A stretch of DNA of 64,000 bases from Portunus trituberculatus (GCF_017591435.1 NC_059301.1:31770986-31834985); one strand, 5' to 3'. Shown: positions 11,481 through 23,157, numbered from the stretch's first letter. Numbers and translations are program-made. The notes: generated by a model from the letters alone, not told the origin.

Positions 11481-11631
11481 ATCATGTTCACATGTACTGC
11501 GCTTCCGTCCCTGTTTAACTTCTTGAACTTTTCAAGTGCTTTCTCAGCTGGTTTCTTCGTGTTTCATGGCAGAGGACCTTAATGGGCAGCATGCTCATCC
11601 AAAGCAGCCTGCTGATGCTCGGTAGAGTAGT

Positions 11632-13380
11632 TTGCTGATGGATGGGACTGCTTTCATGCCTGGTTCTTCTGGCTCTCAGACATCTTCTAAGCCTTCTAGA
11701 AAGGTTTGCTCGAGACCAGACTGCACCAGGGTCTTGGGCAGTTTCCTCCAGGACCTTCATTCTGTTTGTGTTAATTGCAGAGATATCTGCAACCCAGGTA
11801 AGAGGTGTGATGTGTATTCTACTTGGAGCAGTGATAAAGTCCTTGCCACGTATAAGCACCAGTGTGGTTTAAGGCGCAGGAGATGTGCCAAGGCAAAACA
11901 TTCACATAGTTCTGTTGCCCCCTTTTGTAATGTTTCCTGTGACGTAGGCACATTGCAGTCTGTTAAAGCACCTCCTTCTATTCAGGGGACAAGGATTTCA
12001 CCGGCTGCCTCTGTTTTGTCTGACGTTCATGGCGGCTCGGAGATTTCGTTTCAGGATGTTAGTGTTTTGTCCCAGGATGAGCTAACTGCTGGGGATTTGG
12101 CTTCCCAGCAGGGCACTAAGCCTGCTGTTGCTATTGACCTCTCTTTGTTTTTTAAGTCTTGGCAGGAGGAGGTGCTTGCTTCAGTCAATTCTCTTGTTGC
12201 TTCTCAGATAGGAGATTTGCGTGGTTTTGGTCCCCTTCCCCCTGCTGCTGACCCCTCTCTTCCAATGGTGCCCTCGTCTTCGGACCTGGACCTGATGCAG
12301 TTCTGTGTCCCGTCCCTCCAGAGTCCTGACACAAAAAGGTGTGTGCAGTCACACCAAGTCAGGGGGCCAGGGGGGGCCTGTTTGAGGACCAGAGAGGTGT
12401 CTCTTAAGAGTTCTTGTCACCCTAAGGATCGGAGGATCAAGAAGTCCCGCCCCACCTCAGTGGTATCCGGGGACTGGGGGGAGGTGGGCTGGCACGGTAG
12501 GCCTGGCCTGCCCTCCCGTGGCCTTGGGTGAAGGCCCGGCCAGGAGAGACACTTCCCCTCTTGCCTTGTCTCCCTGCCCACAGGATGGCATGCTCACACC
12601 TTACCCACGGGCTGCCTCCTCTGTCCGTTCAGCCAACAGGGGCCCAGTGTCTGACGATCCCCCTACGGCCCAACAAACCCACTGTCCTGCTCGTACAAGT
12701 CTCCACAGCGGTCATGTTGCCTCTGTTTTGGCTGATGTGTCTCCTCTTCAGCACAACCTGACCCGCTCAGACAGCCGTCATCCTGGATGTGATCTTTTTC
12801 TGGCAGATGCTTATGATCGGCATGTCCTGCTTGGCTCTCCTTGCCCTTTTTGTTCTGGGTAGCAGGATTCAGGGGCCTCGCCATCTCTGGGGCCTGATGG
12901 GGCATGCCGCAACTCAGAGAGGCATGACTGGTTACTAACAGGCCTGGAGGGGGATAAGGGGCGTGAGTTCCCTCCTCATGGCCCCTCCATGATGAACTAC
13001 ATTGACTCAGTTTTTGAGGATGCAATGGGCCAGCGGTTTGACCTGGAACGCCCTGTGGCCCCAGGTACCAGCACCTCACCTACAAGAAAGGGACCCATCC
13101 TCCTTGGAAGGGCACAGCCTGTCAGAGTTTTCATGGAGCAAGCTGACAGTGCTTATTTGAAGACAGATGAGAAGAAACCAACCTCAGTTGGCTATCCTTC
13201 AGGCAGGTTCACTAAGATTTACAATGTGGCGGGTCAGGAGGTTTACGAGAAAGCTGCCTTAGTAAATCCTTGCCTCCACGCCGTCCTGCATCCTAATGCC
13301 AGAGAGCCTCGCATCCTCTGTCAACAACCGGAAGTGGCCAGGATGGAGGGGGTGGTCGCCAGGTCTAGAGACGCCCTGTA
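11632..13380 (+). pseudogene. DIRS gag-like region, 5' part
   Basis: Long frame 11632-12531 (about 299 codons) followed by frame changes (12518-12862, 12989-13453). It is Ser/Pro-rich with a Cys/His cluster near the start (CSRPDCTRVLG, CVNCRDICNPGKRCD), then a low-complexity centre and FEDAMGQRFDLE. The last frame runs into the Tigger at 13381 and resumes beyond it at 15939. The gag assignment rests on its position before RT in a DIRS element and on composition, not on a diagnostic domain. At least two frameshifts. Confidence 0.65.
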
Positions 13381-15938
13381 CAGGTATCCCTTGGTTAACG
13401 ATAGGGTTACGTTTCCCAAAAACAGATCGCTAACCGAAACGATCGCTAACTGAGGGATTTGAAATTATCAACTACATACATGTATTTCGCGATGCGTAAA
13501 TAAACGACACTTTCTATGTTGTTAGTTGTTATTTACACCTTTAGAATTGGTAGTACTTACCTTGAGGAGTGGATGTGATATGCGTAGTGTGTTGTTTTGT
13601 GCCCCCCGAGGGGACACAGGGCCTTGGAGGATTAAATCTCATCATGCCCACACCCGACCCAAACTCGGTCAGCTGCTTCAAACCCTTCAAATTCTTGAGA
13701 GAATACGTTTTCCAGTGGGGGTGGGTCATCCAGGCTCTCCTCATCGTCACTCAAGGTTACGGTGGATGTGAAGGATAGATTGGATGTGGGTGGAGTTGTT
13801 TTGGAGGTGGATGGAGTTGTTTTGGAAGTGGGTGGAGTTTTTTTCGAGGTAGCAGGACGAACTTTGAAGTACGACGAGATGACTCCTATGGAAGTAGATG
13901 GGATTGCTTTTGAGGTGGATGGGGTAGCTTGGGAGGTGGATGGAGTTGCTTGATCGGTAGATGGGGTTGCTTGGGATGTGGATGGGGTTGCTTGGGCGGT
14001 GAGTGGTTTGAAGAAAGATGAGATGACTGTCTGTTTTGCCATCCTTTTCTTTGCCTCAAATAGTTCTTTATACACTTTCATGTCATTTTCTATAGCATTA
14101 GTCACGCCATTACTTCGGTTTGGGTTGGGGTCATTCTCCTGGAGAAGATGTATGGCCTGGTTAATATGATTAAAAATCTCCTCGAAAATCTTGACGGAGA
14201 GGGTTCTTTCAGGCTCCTTGTCCTCCTCCATTTCCTCCAAAGTATTTTGTTTCTCCAACTCCATGAGGTCGTCGTTGGAGAGAGGCTCAGAATGACTGTC
14301 CAGCAGTTCTTGTACGTCATTCTCGTCCACCTCATTGAAGCCTGCCTTATGGGAGATATGAACGATGTCTTTCCTTACTGCTGTAACATCGACAGGGACT
14401 TCCTGTTTACGTTCCACGCACTCAGGCCACAAATTACGCCAACATCCATTCATTGCCGACTTGGACACCTCCTTCCATGACTCGTCGATGTTGTCGATCC
14501 CCTTTTTAATGTTATAATCCTTCCAAAATTGTTTCATGGTCGGCTTGTCAGGGGTGTCAATGCAGGCCAACAGCTGTTTCATGGTGCGCCGCTGGTAATA
14601 GGCCTTGAAAGTAGCGATGACTCCTTGGTCCATCGGCTGGATGAGGGCAGTTGTGTTTGGGGCATAAACATGACCTCAATATTATCTGCCCAGTCATTCA
14701 TGCTCTCTGGGTGGCTGGGGCGTTGTCACACAGCAAGAGAAATCTGTTAGCAATGTTGTTTTGGGCAGCATATTCTTTTAGGAATTTGGAGAGGTATCCT
14801 GTCACGTAACTTTGCATGATAACAGTCGTCATCCACCCCTTTTTGTTTGCCTTCCATACTACGGGCAAATATTCCTTAATATAGCCAGACAGAGCTCTTG
14901 GGTTTTGGGAATGGTAAATAAGGCATGGTTTAAGCTTAAGATCACCAGCGGCATTCCCCCCCACCAATAATGTTAACCTGTCTTTAGATGCCTTGAATCC
15001 TGGTGCCGACTTCTCCTCCTTTGCTATAAACGTTCTCGATGACATCTTCTTCCAATACAGGCCTGTCTCGTCAAAGTTTAGAACCTGCTTGGCTGAATAA
15101 CCTCCTTCCTCGATGCGCTCTTTAAGCAAAGGCTTGAAGGCGTTTGCAGCGGTTGATCCGAACTCGCTGCCTCCCCACTAACCTTGAGGTTGTGTAGACT
15201 CCCACGATGTTTGAAACGTTCAAACCACCCCTTACTGGCCTTGAAGGACACTGTCTCGCCTATGTTGAATTCTGGTTTCAGGTCCTCCCACAGGCTCAGT
15301 GCCTTAGTAGTAACGAGTTGGGTAGAAAGAGGCATGCGGCGGTGTGTGTGGTCTTCAATCCATAGCCTCAGCAAACGTTCCAATTTTTCCATAATCGGTT
15401 CCCTGTTACGAGTTGTTGTGTGTTTGTGCAGGTTTGTGACTTGGTTGGCCTGCTGCTTCACTTGTACTTTTTTCTGGAGAACTGTTGATACAGTTGATTG
15501 AGATAAACCAAGGGCACGAGCAATAGAGTTTACCCCTTCACCACCCTCATGACGAGTCACAATGTTCAACTTAATATCAAGGCCAATGCTCTTTCTCGAT
15601 TTTTTAGCCTTATCTCCCGGTGGAGAACAATCGTTGGGTCGCTTGGAAGCCATCACTAAGTTCACTTGATCACAAATAAGCACAAAAAGAAGTTTAGAGC
15701 GAGCGTGATAGAGTTGTTGTTGCACAATCAAAACAGCGGGAAAGACTGTGGTGTGTTTACTGCACGGGCCGCGGGTGGATGGAGGCGCTGCGATCGCGAT
15801 TGCGATCGCGATTGCGATTGGTCAATCCGATCGTTAACCGAATTTTGGCGATCGTTAACCAAAAAATAGGGATTAATTTGGAGGGATCGTATGAGCGAAA
15901 TATCGTTAAGTAGTCGATCGTTAACCGAGGGACACCTG
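13381..15938 (-). mobile_element. Tigger (pogo) DNA transposon inside the DIRS gag
   Basis: 2558 bp with imperfect inverted ends: left CAGGTATCCCTTGGTTAACG, right reverse-complement CAGGTGTCCCTCGGTTAACG. TA flanks at 13379-13380 and 15939-15940 are the expected duplication. The DIRS gag frame continues exactly across the insertion. Carries a broken transposase on the minus strand. Confidence 0.93.
13632..15653 (-). pseudogene. Tigger transposase (CENP-B HTH plus DDE/DDD), frameshifted
   Basis: Starts at the ATG near 15653 (MASKRPND). N-terminal helix-turn-helix: SIGLDIKLNIVTRHEGGEGV then IARALGLSQSTVSTVL; second CENP-B-type domain with LWIEDHTHRRMPLS and ASKGWFERFKHR. The catalytic part follows: first Asp in LNFDETGLYWKK, second in LLLCDNAP, third in QPMDQGVIATFKAYY. 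The three stretches (15078-15653, 14698-15129, 13632-14633) lie in different frames, so at least two frameshifts disable the gene. The C-terminal tail is a low-complexity ATPSTS repeat (14000-13800). Catalytic residues are otherwise present, suggesting decay after insertion. Confidence 0.9.
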
Positions 15939-16460
15939 TACTTCTCCTTTTGGTGCTTGGGGGCCATGCATCTTCTGGTGGCTTGTAACCTCCCTGCACC
16001 CCTCTTACACTTGGAGGAGCAGCTCTTTAAAGCTGTACGTTTGGCGCTTAATGACGCTTGCAGGGACTCAACTTATGTCATTGCCAACTTGCGGGCCTGG
16101 AGGAGGGAGGCTTACCTCGGCCGCCTCAGACCATCCTTCTCGCAGGTCGAAAAAGGCATCCTTCAGAGGTCTCCCATTTTTACCCCTCTCCTTTTTGATG
16201 AGGACCGCCTTCAGGAGGCGCTACAGTCCTCGAAGAGCAATGCTGATAGGACACTCCATGAGGCTGCACTCAGAGCTCTTGCCTGGCCGCATCCTGCTCC
16301 AGGCATGCCCTTGATGGAGCATGGTCCCCGACCTACCTCCACAGCTGTCAAGCCCTCTGCTGCTCCCACCTGCAGACCTTCCTTCGCCACTCGTGCCAGG
16401 GACTCCCGGGGAGGGTTTTGGCAAGGAGGGGGACGGAAAGCAAAGCCCTTTCGGAAGTGA
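15939..16460 (+). pseudogene. DIRS gag-like region, 3' part
   Basis: Continuation of the gag-like frame after the Tigger: HLLVACNLPAPLLHLEEQLF, then the basic LRAWRREAYLGRLRP segment and a C-terminal Arg/Gly/Lys tail (GGFWQGGGRKAKPFRK) suited to nucleic-acid binding. Leu/Glu spacing suggests helices. The gag label is inferred from position. Open from the insertion point to the stop at 16460. Confidence 0.65.
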
Positions 16461-16514
16461 CGCCCTTCATCCCCAGGGGGCAGTTGCGGGCTGTCTAGCC
16501 TACAGGTAGGAGGA

Positions 16515-17900
16515 GTGGCTCAAGATAGGGGCAGAGACGTGGATCCTCGGCGTTCTAAGGGAAGGCTACAGGATTCCCTTCTTTGCGCCCTCGCCACTCA
16601 CAACCCACTTCAAGGAACCCAGAGGCTATACCCCAGGATCACTCAAAGGACAAGTGCTTCAGTTGGAGATCCAACAACTAAGGGCCAAGGGTGCCATAGA
16701 GGCAGCACCCCCTACTCCGGGTTTTTACAGCCACATGTTTGTCGTTCCAAAAGCCTCGGGAGGTTTCCGACCCATCATCGACCTCTCCATCCTAAACAAG
16801 TACGTCGTCACCACCAAGTTCAAGATGGAAACAGTCAGAACCATCATGTCTGTAATATGACAGGATGACTGGATGGTGTCGCTTGATCTGAAGAACGCCT
16901 ATCTCCAGGTGCCCGTCCAGCCGGCGTTTCCTGTGCTTCTCCTGGGAGGGCTGCCACTTACAATTTTGAGTCCTTTGCTTCGGCCTCTGTACTGCCCCTC
17001 AAGTCTTCACTCCTCTCATGGTCCCTGTCTCAGCGGAGTTCCATCGTCAGGGCTTCCGCATCCTCCTTTATTTGGACGATTGGTTAGTCCTAGCTTCGTC
17101 GGCAGACAAGGCTCGAAGAGCCACCGCTTGTCTCATCGGCATCTGTTCAGTTCTGGGGATATGCATAAACTGGGAGAAGTCCTCTTTAACTCCAGAGCAG
17201 GAGAAGACCTTCCTCGCAATGCTGATTCGCTCTCCTCCTTTGAGGGTTTTCCCGATGCAGGGGAGGATACACAACCTACAGAATACAATTCTTTCCTTCC
17301 TCAGTTGTCTGTCCCCACCTGCAAAGGACTGGTTGCGACTTCTCGGGCACTTGTCCTCCCTCATTCATATAGTGCCAGGATCAAGGAGGAGAATGCGCCT
17401 TGTTCAGATTCAGCTGAACCTGCAGTGGGACAGGCAGACAATAGCGGATGACCATCCTGTATGCTGGGACCTCAACAGGCGTCAGGACCTGGAGTGGTGG
17501 CTGGAGGACCAGAACTTGGCTCAGGGTCAATCCCTCCATCTGGCTATTCCGGACATCTTTCTCTTTACAGATGCCTCAAACGAAGGGTGGGGGGGCTTCT
17601 CTCCTTCAGGATTCTGTGAGTGGCCTCTGGGACACCCAAGAGAAGTCCCTCCATATCAACGTCCTGGAACAGAGGGTGATTCACCTTGGGCTCCAACACT
17701 TTGTGGACATGCTGCGGAATTCTGTCGTTGCGAGTTTCTCCGACAACACCACGGCGCTCGCATACCTGAGCAAGGAGGGGGGGTACCCAGTCCACTCTCC
17801 TAAACTACAAGGCTCGGGAGATCTTAGACTGGGCAGAGGCTCATTCAGTGGGAATTTTGACTAAGTTTGTACGGGGCTCCGACAACATGGTTGCCGACTG
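16515..17900 (+). pseudogene. DIRS reverse transcriptase and RNase H, broken
   Basis: RT fingers at 16654-16860 (LRAKGAIEAAP, FVVPKASGGFRPIIDLSILN), then a TGA near 16858 and motif A SLDLKNAYLQVPV from about 16880. Another frame (17018-17803) carries motif C ILLYLDDWLVLA near 17070, followed by INWEKSSLTP, the connection, and RNase H beginning FLFTDASNEGWGG. The YLDDW form and RNase H directly after RT match DIRS elements. 17448-17864 continues RNase H (INVLEQRVIHLGLQ, SDNTTALAYLSKEGG) in another frame. One stop and at least two frameshifts. Confidence 0.87.
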
Positions 17901-17928
17901 CCTCAGCAGGTGACACCAGATTCTGTCC

Positions 17929-19350
17929 ATGGAGTGGACACTTCCCATGGACATGTGCCGTCAACTGTGGCGGGTATGGGGCTACCCGACTGTCGATCTC
18001 TTCGCCACGCATCTCAACTACAGGATCCCGAACTTTGTCTCTCCTTTTCGGGATCCCGAAGCAATTGCCACGGATGCCTTTCTTTACAATTGGGACAACG
18101 AAGACCTGTATACCTTCCCTCCTTTTCCTCTCATCAGGAAGGTGCTCAACAAACTTCAGGCTTCCACCAGAGAGTGGTTTCTAGACCTGTTGAAGGCGTC
18201 AGGAGAGCCACCCCGACGCCTTCCGCTTCGGCGGGACCTCTTGACTCAGCTGCACTCCCACAGGTTCCACCGTGGTCTCCACGGGCTTCAGCTGACAGGG
18301 TGGAGACTGTCAAGTGATATGCGAGATACAGAGGCTTCTCCTCTAAGATGGCAGAGTTCTTGGCGCATGATAAGAGGCCCTCTACTTCTTTAAACTATCA
18401 GCACAAGTGGAAGAGGTACAGGAAGTGGTGCAAGGACAACGGGCATACCATTTCTTACCCCACAGTCCAGAAAGTTACAGATTTTCTTGTTTATTTGTGT
18501 CAGGATTGTCATCTTTCCATCTCTGCTATCAAGGGCTACAAGGCCATGCTTAACAGCGTCCTGGCAATCAGAGGGTTGGACCTCAACAACGACCAGGTGC
18601 TGAGGCTTATTATCAGAGCCTGCTCTTCCCAGCCACAGAGGCTTAGCAGGAATCTTCGGCCTTCCTGGAACTTGGATGTCATTCTTTGCTTCCTAACCAA
18701 GGCTCCCTTTGAACCTCTGCGGCTCTCGTCTATCAGAGACCTGACTAGAAAGTCTCTTTTTCTGCTTGCTCTTGCTACAGCACAGAGGAAAGGAGAGATC
18801 CAAGCACTCTCTCACAACACAAGCTGGCAGGGACAAGATCTGCTGGTCTCTTATCTTCCTGAATTTATTGCTAAGACAGATACGGACGGCCACAGTACTC
18901 CTCAGGAGTTTCGTATTAAGAGCCTTGCCACCGTCGTGGGTTCTGAGGATGTGTAGAGACTCCTATGTCCCGTTCGGGCACTTCGTCACTACCTGCACAG
19001 GACGGCTTCGCCTACAAGACCCTGCAACCTTTTTCTTGCTGTTAAATGTCCTTCCCGACCTATGTCCAAAGCAGCAATTTCCTTCTTTCTACAGGATACC
19101 ATCAAATCGGCCCACGCTTTCTTCCCTGACTCTTCCTGCCACGAGCTTCAGGTCCGTGCCCACGACATCCATGGCATTGCTACCTCTATGCTCCTGTGGA
19201 GGAACTGCTCTGTTCCCACTATCTTGAGGGTGGCCTGCTGGAGGACACCTTCGGTCTTTGCTGACCATTATCTCCGGGAAATAGTAAGACAGGAGGAGGA
19301 TATCTTCACCTTGGGTCCAGTGGTTGTTGCTGGACATGTGGTTGACTAAC
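17929..19350 (+). pseudogene. DIRS tyrosine recombinase, frameshifted, catalytic Arg changed
   Basis: 17929-18393 holds the typical linker (DLFATHLNYRIPNFVSPF, YTFPPFPLIRKVL). 18348-18956 is the recombinase N-terminal and early catalytic domain (SLNYQHKWKRYRKWC, ATAQRKGEIQAL with the first catalytic Arg). After a frameshift near 18950, 19062-19349 carries the distal motifs: HDIHGIATSMLLWRN, where the HxxR box has His (codon near 19170) instead of Arg, a one-base CGT to CAT type change, and ADHYLREI with the expected nucleophilic Tyr near 19268. It would join circular DNA intermediates into the genome; this copy is probably inactive. Confidence 0.87.
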
Positions 19351-19696
19351 TCCTTCGCCTAGCCATGCACAGACCTTGGAAGTCCGCTCAAGGTTGCTCT
19401 TCTTGGCGGCTTGTTTGTACAGTCCTGGTACTTTCAGCCAGGGGCTAGAGGGTCAGTAGCCGGGATGGGGCTCTCTCCTCAGCTCCCCCCTCCAGTCATA
19501 GGCATATGCACACTCCTAGGACACTCACCATTGGTCACCTAGGGCTCTAATTCTTGAGGCACATGGGTCAAGGAGTGCTCCCATGCACCTGGTTGCATTC
19601 TCTACCACGGGTTAGTGTCTCCACAATGGACAGTTATTTCACCCTTTACGCCTGCCTTTTCCTGTCGACTCCCACCTCCTTAAATGTTGGAGTCTG

Positions 19697-19785
19697 CTAG
19701 TTTTTTGTATGAAAAACAGGTGTCTGTGATAGAAATGTAATTTTTAATGCTAAAATTAATTCATTCACTTACCTGTTTTTCATGC
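19697..19785 (+). repeat. DIRS internal complementary region
   Basis: First half (CTGCTAGTTTTTTGTATGAA through GTGTCTGTGATAGAA) is the reverse complement of the left end from 11337. Second half (ATGTAATTTTTAATGCTAAA through CACTTACCTG) is the reverse complement of the right end (about 19975-20019). It thus complements the joined ends, as used in the DIRS replication model. Confidence 0.85.
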
Positions 19786-19835
19786 AAAAACAGGTGCCCT
19801 CCCTTCCTCCCCCAGTCTGTTTCAATGCTTATGAA

Positions 19836-20020
19836 AATTAACTGAGGGGCAGCGCAGCCGATCCCATCGGTAACACCGGGCACCTCGCTGGCAGGCGTAG
19901 CGCCAGGCAGAAATTTTTGTAATCTCGGCGGACAAAAGTAAGTGAGACAGTGGAACTGCTAGTTTTTTGTATGAAAAACAGGTAAGTGAAGAAATTAATT
20001 TTAGCATTAAAAATTACATT
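19836..20020 (+). repeat. DIRS right inverted terminal repeat
   Basis: Inverted copy of 11337-11480 with GGGCAGCGCAGCCGATCCCA, TTTTTGTAATCTCGGCGG and ACTGCTAGTTTTTTGTATGA. It contains an extra GC-rich block (19870-19910) absent from the left repeat. The right border is set by complementarity to the internal region. Bases 20021-20378 hold nothing recognised. Confidence 0.85.
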
Positions 20021-20378
20021 TCTTTGGTAACCTCTGCTATTTGCTTTTGTATTTCCAACAAACTATGACTTGACATCATTTACGAGAGGTTTCAAGAAAT
20101 TTATCCCTTTCTTTTGCCCAACTCTGGCTGGGGTTTGGCAACTAGGCGGGCCTTTTTTTTCACTCTATGTTGCCCTTGGCCAGCTTTCCCCACTTACATA
20201 GAAAAAAAATTAACAGTATTCTCAGTTTCATCTATTGAATTGGATCTCATCATCTCATTCTTCTCCTGTGGCTTCCAATGAAGATCAAGTTCCATTTTTC
20301 TTTGTTCTGGCCTTTCTTCTCAATATAAGAGCCTAAGATGAAAAGGATATGGCAGTAAAGGCAACTTCAAACCACTAC

Positions 20379-20628
20379 AGTCAAACCTCGGCTATTGCGA
20401 CTTCAGCTATTGCGTTTTATTGCTATCACGCACCCATGAAAAGCTGTTAATACTTCATTATCGCAACCTCAGATGCCTGCTATAGCACACCCAGCCATGT
20501 CGTCATGGGATATATGAGTGCTCATTGGCCAAAACCGCCTTCCTGCCAAGATCAATTCGGCTATCGCGTTTTCAGCTACAGCACGGTTATTTCGGCCCCA
20601 ATTGGGCGCGATAGCCGAGGGTTAAGTG
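20379..20628. mobile_element. Tigger-type MITE, 250 bp
   Basis: Ends CAGTCAAACCTCGGCTATTG and, reverse-complemented, CACTTAACCCTCGGCTATCG, with TA at 20377-20378 and 20629-20630. No coding capacity. A related, truncated copy lies at 57052-57235. Confidence 0.88.
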
Positions 20629-20630
20629 TA

Positions 20631-21354
20631 TTGTTAACTTTGGCTCTTCTGTGTTAGGAGGATCAAGGCTGACTTAAGACTCTCTTGAGTCTTGGTGATT
20701 GATTATCTTTGCCTAATCAGTAAAGGTGTCATACTTGCTTTTCCTTGAATGTCTTGATAGAAGATAATTTCCAAGCGAAAACTTCTCTATCCTAACTTAA
20801 GATTGGTTTCTCAGTGTTTCTTTCCATGGTGCTCCTTGGCAAGTAATCACAAACATGTATGTCTGTATTCACCTAACCATAAATTTGTCTAATATTTGAA
20901 GTTTCCATGTTGGCTCAGCACTGCACAGTCAGAGCTTCCTCTGTTGTCTTTCTCCTTCCAATACTCATCCATTTTATTCATCTTAGCAGTGCCCTCCCTT
21001 CCTTGCTTCATGACTTAATTGACTTCATTTCACTCATGTACACTTTCTCCACAAGTTCTTTCTCAATAATTATTTCCCTCTGTTTGAACCACCTCTATAT
21101 GCCTTGCTCCTCACATTCAGTCACTCAACAATCTGTGTAGTTTTCATTGTTTCAGTGTTTCACAATTCGTTGTTCATTCCATTTCATTCAATAGCTAGGT
21201 TAGTTTTTGCTTATGAGGATTTAGCACCAAAATCATCCTGGTTGCTGTTTTCATTTGCTATGTGTGTGGTTGTCAGTGTCTTTTCTAATGAATACCCAAG
21301 CTGGTTGAGATAATGCCAATAGCACTTTGTGATATTAATTTATTGTAATTATTA

Positions 21355-21359
<5 letters not shown>
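20631..21359. other. No gene recognised
   Basis: AT-rich sequence without recognisable domains on either strand. Confidence 0.5.

Positions 21360-21410
<51 letters not shown>
21360..21410. repeat. (GT)n tract, left end of the LINE-A/SINE train
   Basis: About 25 uninterrupted GT units directly preceding the LINE-A 3' end (tatttacctag). Confidence 0.97.
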
Positions 21411-21413
<3 letters not shown>

Positions 21414-21481
21414 TTACCTAGTTTACCTAGTTGTAGTTTTACAGGGCCTGGGCCTTACGCTCGTGTGGCCCCGTCTCCATA

Positions 21482-22755
21482 CAAGGGATGTTAAAAAATA
21501 AGCGGAATACTCCCATGTCCCGAGTGTTAATAAGATAAAACATGTTGGAACATGTCTGCCAGGCTATCTTCTAGTTGCTACCAGTCATTATTCGCTTGGA
21601 AACGAAGCAGTCAGGAGCTAGTTGAAAAAGGTTGGTTTTTGACTCATGGAACGTAAGGATTTTGAGATAAGAACCAACATAAAATTTTTGGTAAAGCTTG
21701 GTTGGAAAGGGACAGAGATCATTCAAGCTTTGCAGAACGTTTATGGGGATGATGCTCCAAAGAAAACTTGTGTTTACAAATGGATTGAAAGATTTCAAAA
21801 TGGTAGAGAAGCTGTTGAAGATGATGAGGGTCGTGGCAGACCAACAACCTCGAAAAGTAATGAAAACATTGATGCTGTTAGGAGTATAATTGAAGAAGAT
21901 AGAAGACTGACAATTCATCAGATAGCTGAGACTGTGAGCATATCAGTTGGTTCTGCTCATTCGATTCTGCATGAATATTTAGGCCTCAGTAAACTTTCGG
22001 CTCGATGGGTCCCAAAAGCGTTGTGCCCAGATCAGCTAAATTTCAGAAGTGAATTGTCAACAGTGATTTTGACCAAAATTGAAGCCAATGAAGACAACTT
22101 TTTCAGTCAAATCATCACAGGTGATGAAACATGGGTATACCAGTATGATCCTGAAACAAAACAACAGTCCAAACAATGGCTCCCACGCGGAACATCTGGC
22201 CCAATTAAATTCAAATCAAAGAGGTCTGTCAACAAGATAATGGCAACCATTTTTTGGGATTCTAAAGGAGTAGTTGTGCTTGTAGACTTTTTAAAAGGTC
22301 AAAAAACCTATTACGTAGAAGTTTTAAGGAAACTGAGAGCAGAATTGGTTAAAAAGCGTCCAGGAAAACTCTATCGCGGAATCCTATTCCATCATGACAA
22401 TGTACCAGCGTATTCTTCACGTGTTGTAAAGGATGTTTTGAGAGAATTTCTATGGGAATTATTGCCACATCCACCTTATAGCCCAGACCTAGCTCTGTCT
22501 GACTTTTTTTACCCCCAAAACTCAAAGAACAGTTGAAAGGTGTCCGTTTTAATAGCTCTGTTGAGGCTAAAACCGCAGCAAAAGCATGGCTCACAAAGAA
22601 GTCTCCAGATTTCTTTGAAAATGGTCTAAAAGGATGGAAACGCCACCTGGAGAAGTGTATTGACCTTGACAGAGGCTATGTTGAAAAATAGATTAGTTGT
22701 ATTGTAAAATCAATAAAGAATAATAAAATTGCGTATATTTTTTTAATCCCCCTCG
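21482..22755 (+). mobile_element. mariner DNA transposon
   Basis: 1274 bp inserted in LINE-A. Ends CAAGGGATGTTAAAAAAT and, reverse-complemented, CGAGGGGGATTAAAAAAAT. The left flank is TA (21480-21481) and the right flank TG (22756-22757), a TA duplication with one later change. Removing the element restores the LINE-A order seen at 23440. Confidence 0.92.
21646..22691 (+). pseudogene. mariner transposase, one frameshift near the third Asp
   Basis: Cut-and-paste transposase of the mariner family. Starts at ATG 21646. The N-terminal helix-turn-helix region (FLVKLGWKGTEIIQALQNVY, YKWIERFQNGRE) is followed by the linker GRPTTSKSNENI. The catalytic triad is visible: GDETWVYQYDPETK, FHHDNVPAYSS and PYSPDLALSDFF, where the usual APSDFF reads LSDFF. 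The frame breaks near 22505-22512 in a T/C-rich run; the C-terminal part (KLKEQLKGVRFNSS, WLTKKSPDFFENGL) continues in another frame to TAG 22689. Otherwise about full length (around 348 residues), so the break looks recent. Confidence 0.93.
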
Positions 22756-22845
22756 TGTCTACACTTATCCGATTTTTCTTTAAAACTGTGCACACTAGTT
22801 GCTGACACCACTTCTTCACTCAAGCTGTTCTACGTCTCAACACAT

Positions 22846-23157
22846 TTATGCGGGAAACTTTATCTTGTAATATCTCAGACATCTTTCCTTCCTCAGCATT
22901 TTACTATGCGATCTTGTGCTTTGAATGTCATATTCTTCTCTCAGGATCAGTTTCTCATTATCCACTTGGTCCATTCTGTTGATCAATTTATAAACTTGTA
23001 TCAGATCCCCTCTCTCCTTTCTCTGTTCCAGGGTTGGTAGATCCATAGCCTTTTGTCTCTCCTCATATGTCATCCCTTCAAATTCTGAAACCATTCTTGT
23101 AGCCATTTTTTGTAGTCTGTCCAGCTTTCTTACATGTTTCTTTTTATGGGGGTCCAC
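22846..23157 (-). pseudogene. LINE-A C-terminal domain remnant
   Basis: 103-codon frame on the minus strand with MTYEERQKAMDLPTLEQRKE, RGDLIQVYKLINRMD and RSHSKMLRKERC. This is the conserved tail after the RT of CR1-group LINEs (YEERL..L.LE.RR.RGDLI..YK). 23542-23799, 26110-26526 and 63400-63741 are the same region in other copies. Truncated at its start. Confidence 0.8.

Larger units (their letters stand above)
11337..20020 (+). mobile_element. DIRS-type tyrosine-recombinase retrotransposon, interrupted by a Tigger
   Basis: About 8.7 kb, or about 6.1 kb without the Tigger at 13381-15938, which is a normal DIRS length. Order on the plus strand: left inverted terminal repeat, gag-like region, RT-RNase H with the DIRS-style YLDDW box, tyrosine recombinase, internal complementary region, right inverted terminal repeat. 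The internal region pairs with both outer ends, the defining DIRS1 architecture. No target duplication is expected; the flanks share only TTCT. All coding regions carry breaks. Confidence 0.9.

Noticed and set aside
12663..13079. Antisense 138-codon frame in the DIRS gag region
   Set aside because: Shadow of the gag-like frames on the plus strand; no recognisable domain.
11337..20020. LTR retrotransposon or endogenous retrovirus
   Set aside because: No direct LTRs, no protease or DDE integrase; a tyrosine recombinase and inverted ends with an internal complementary region are DIRS features.
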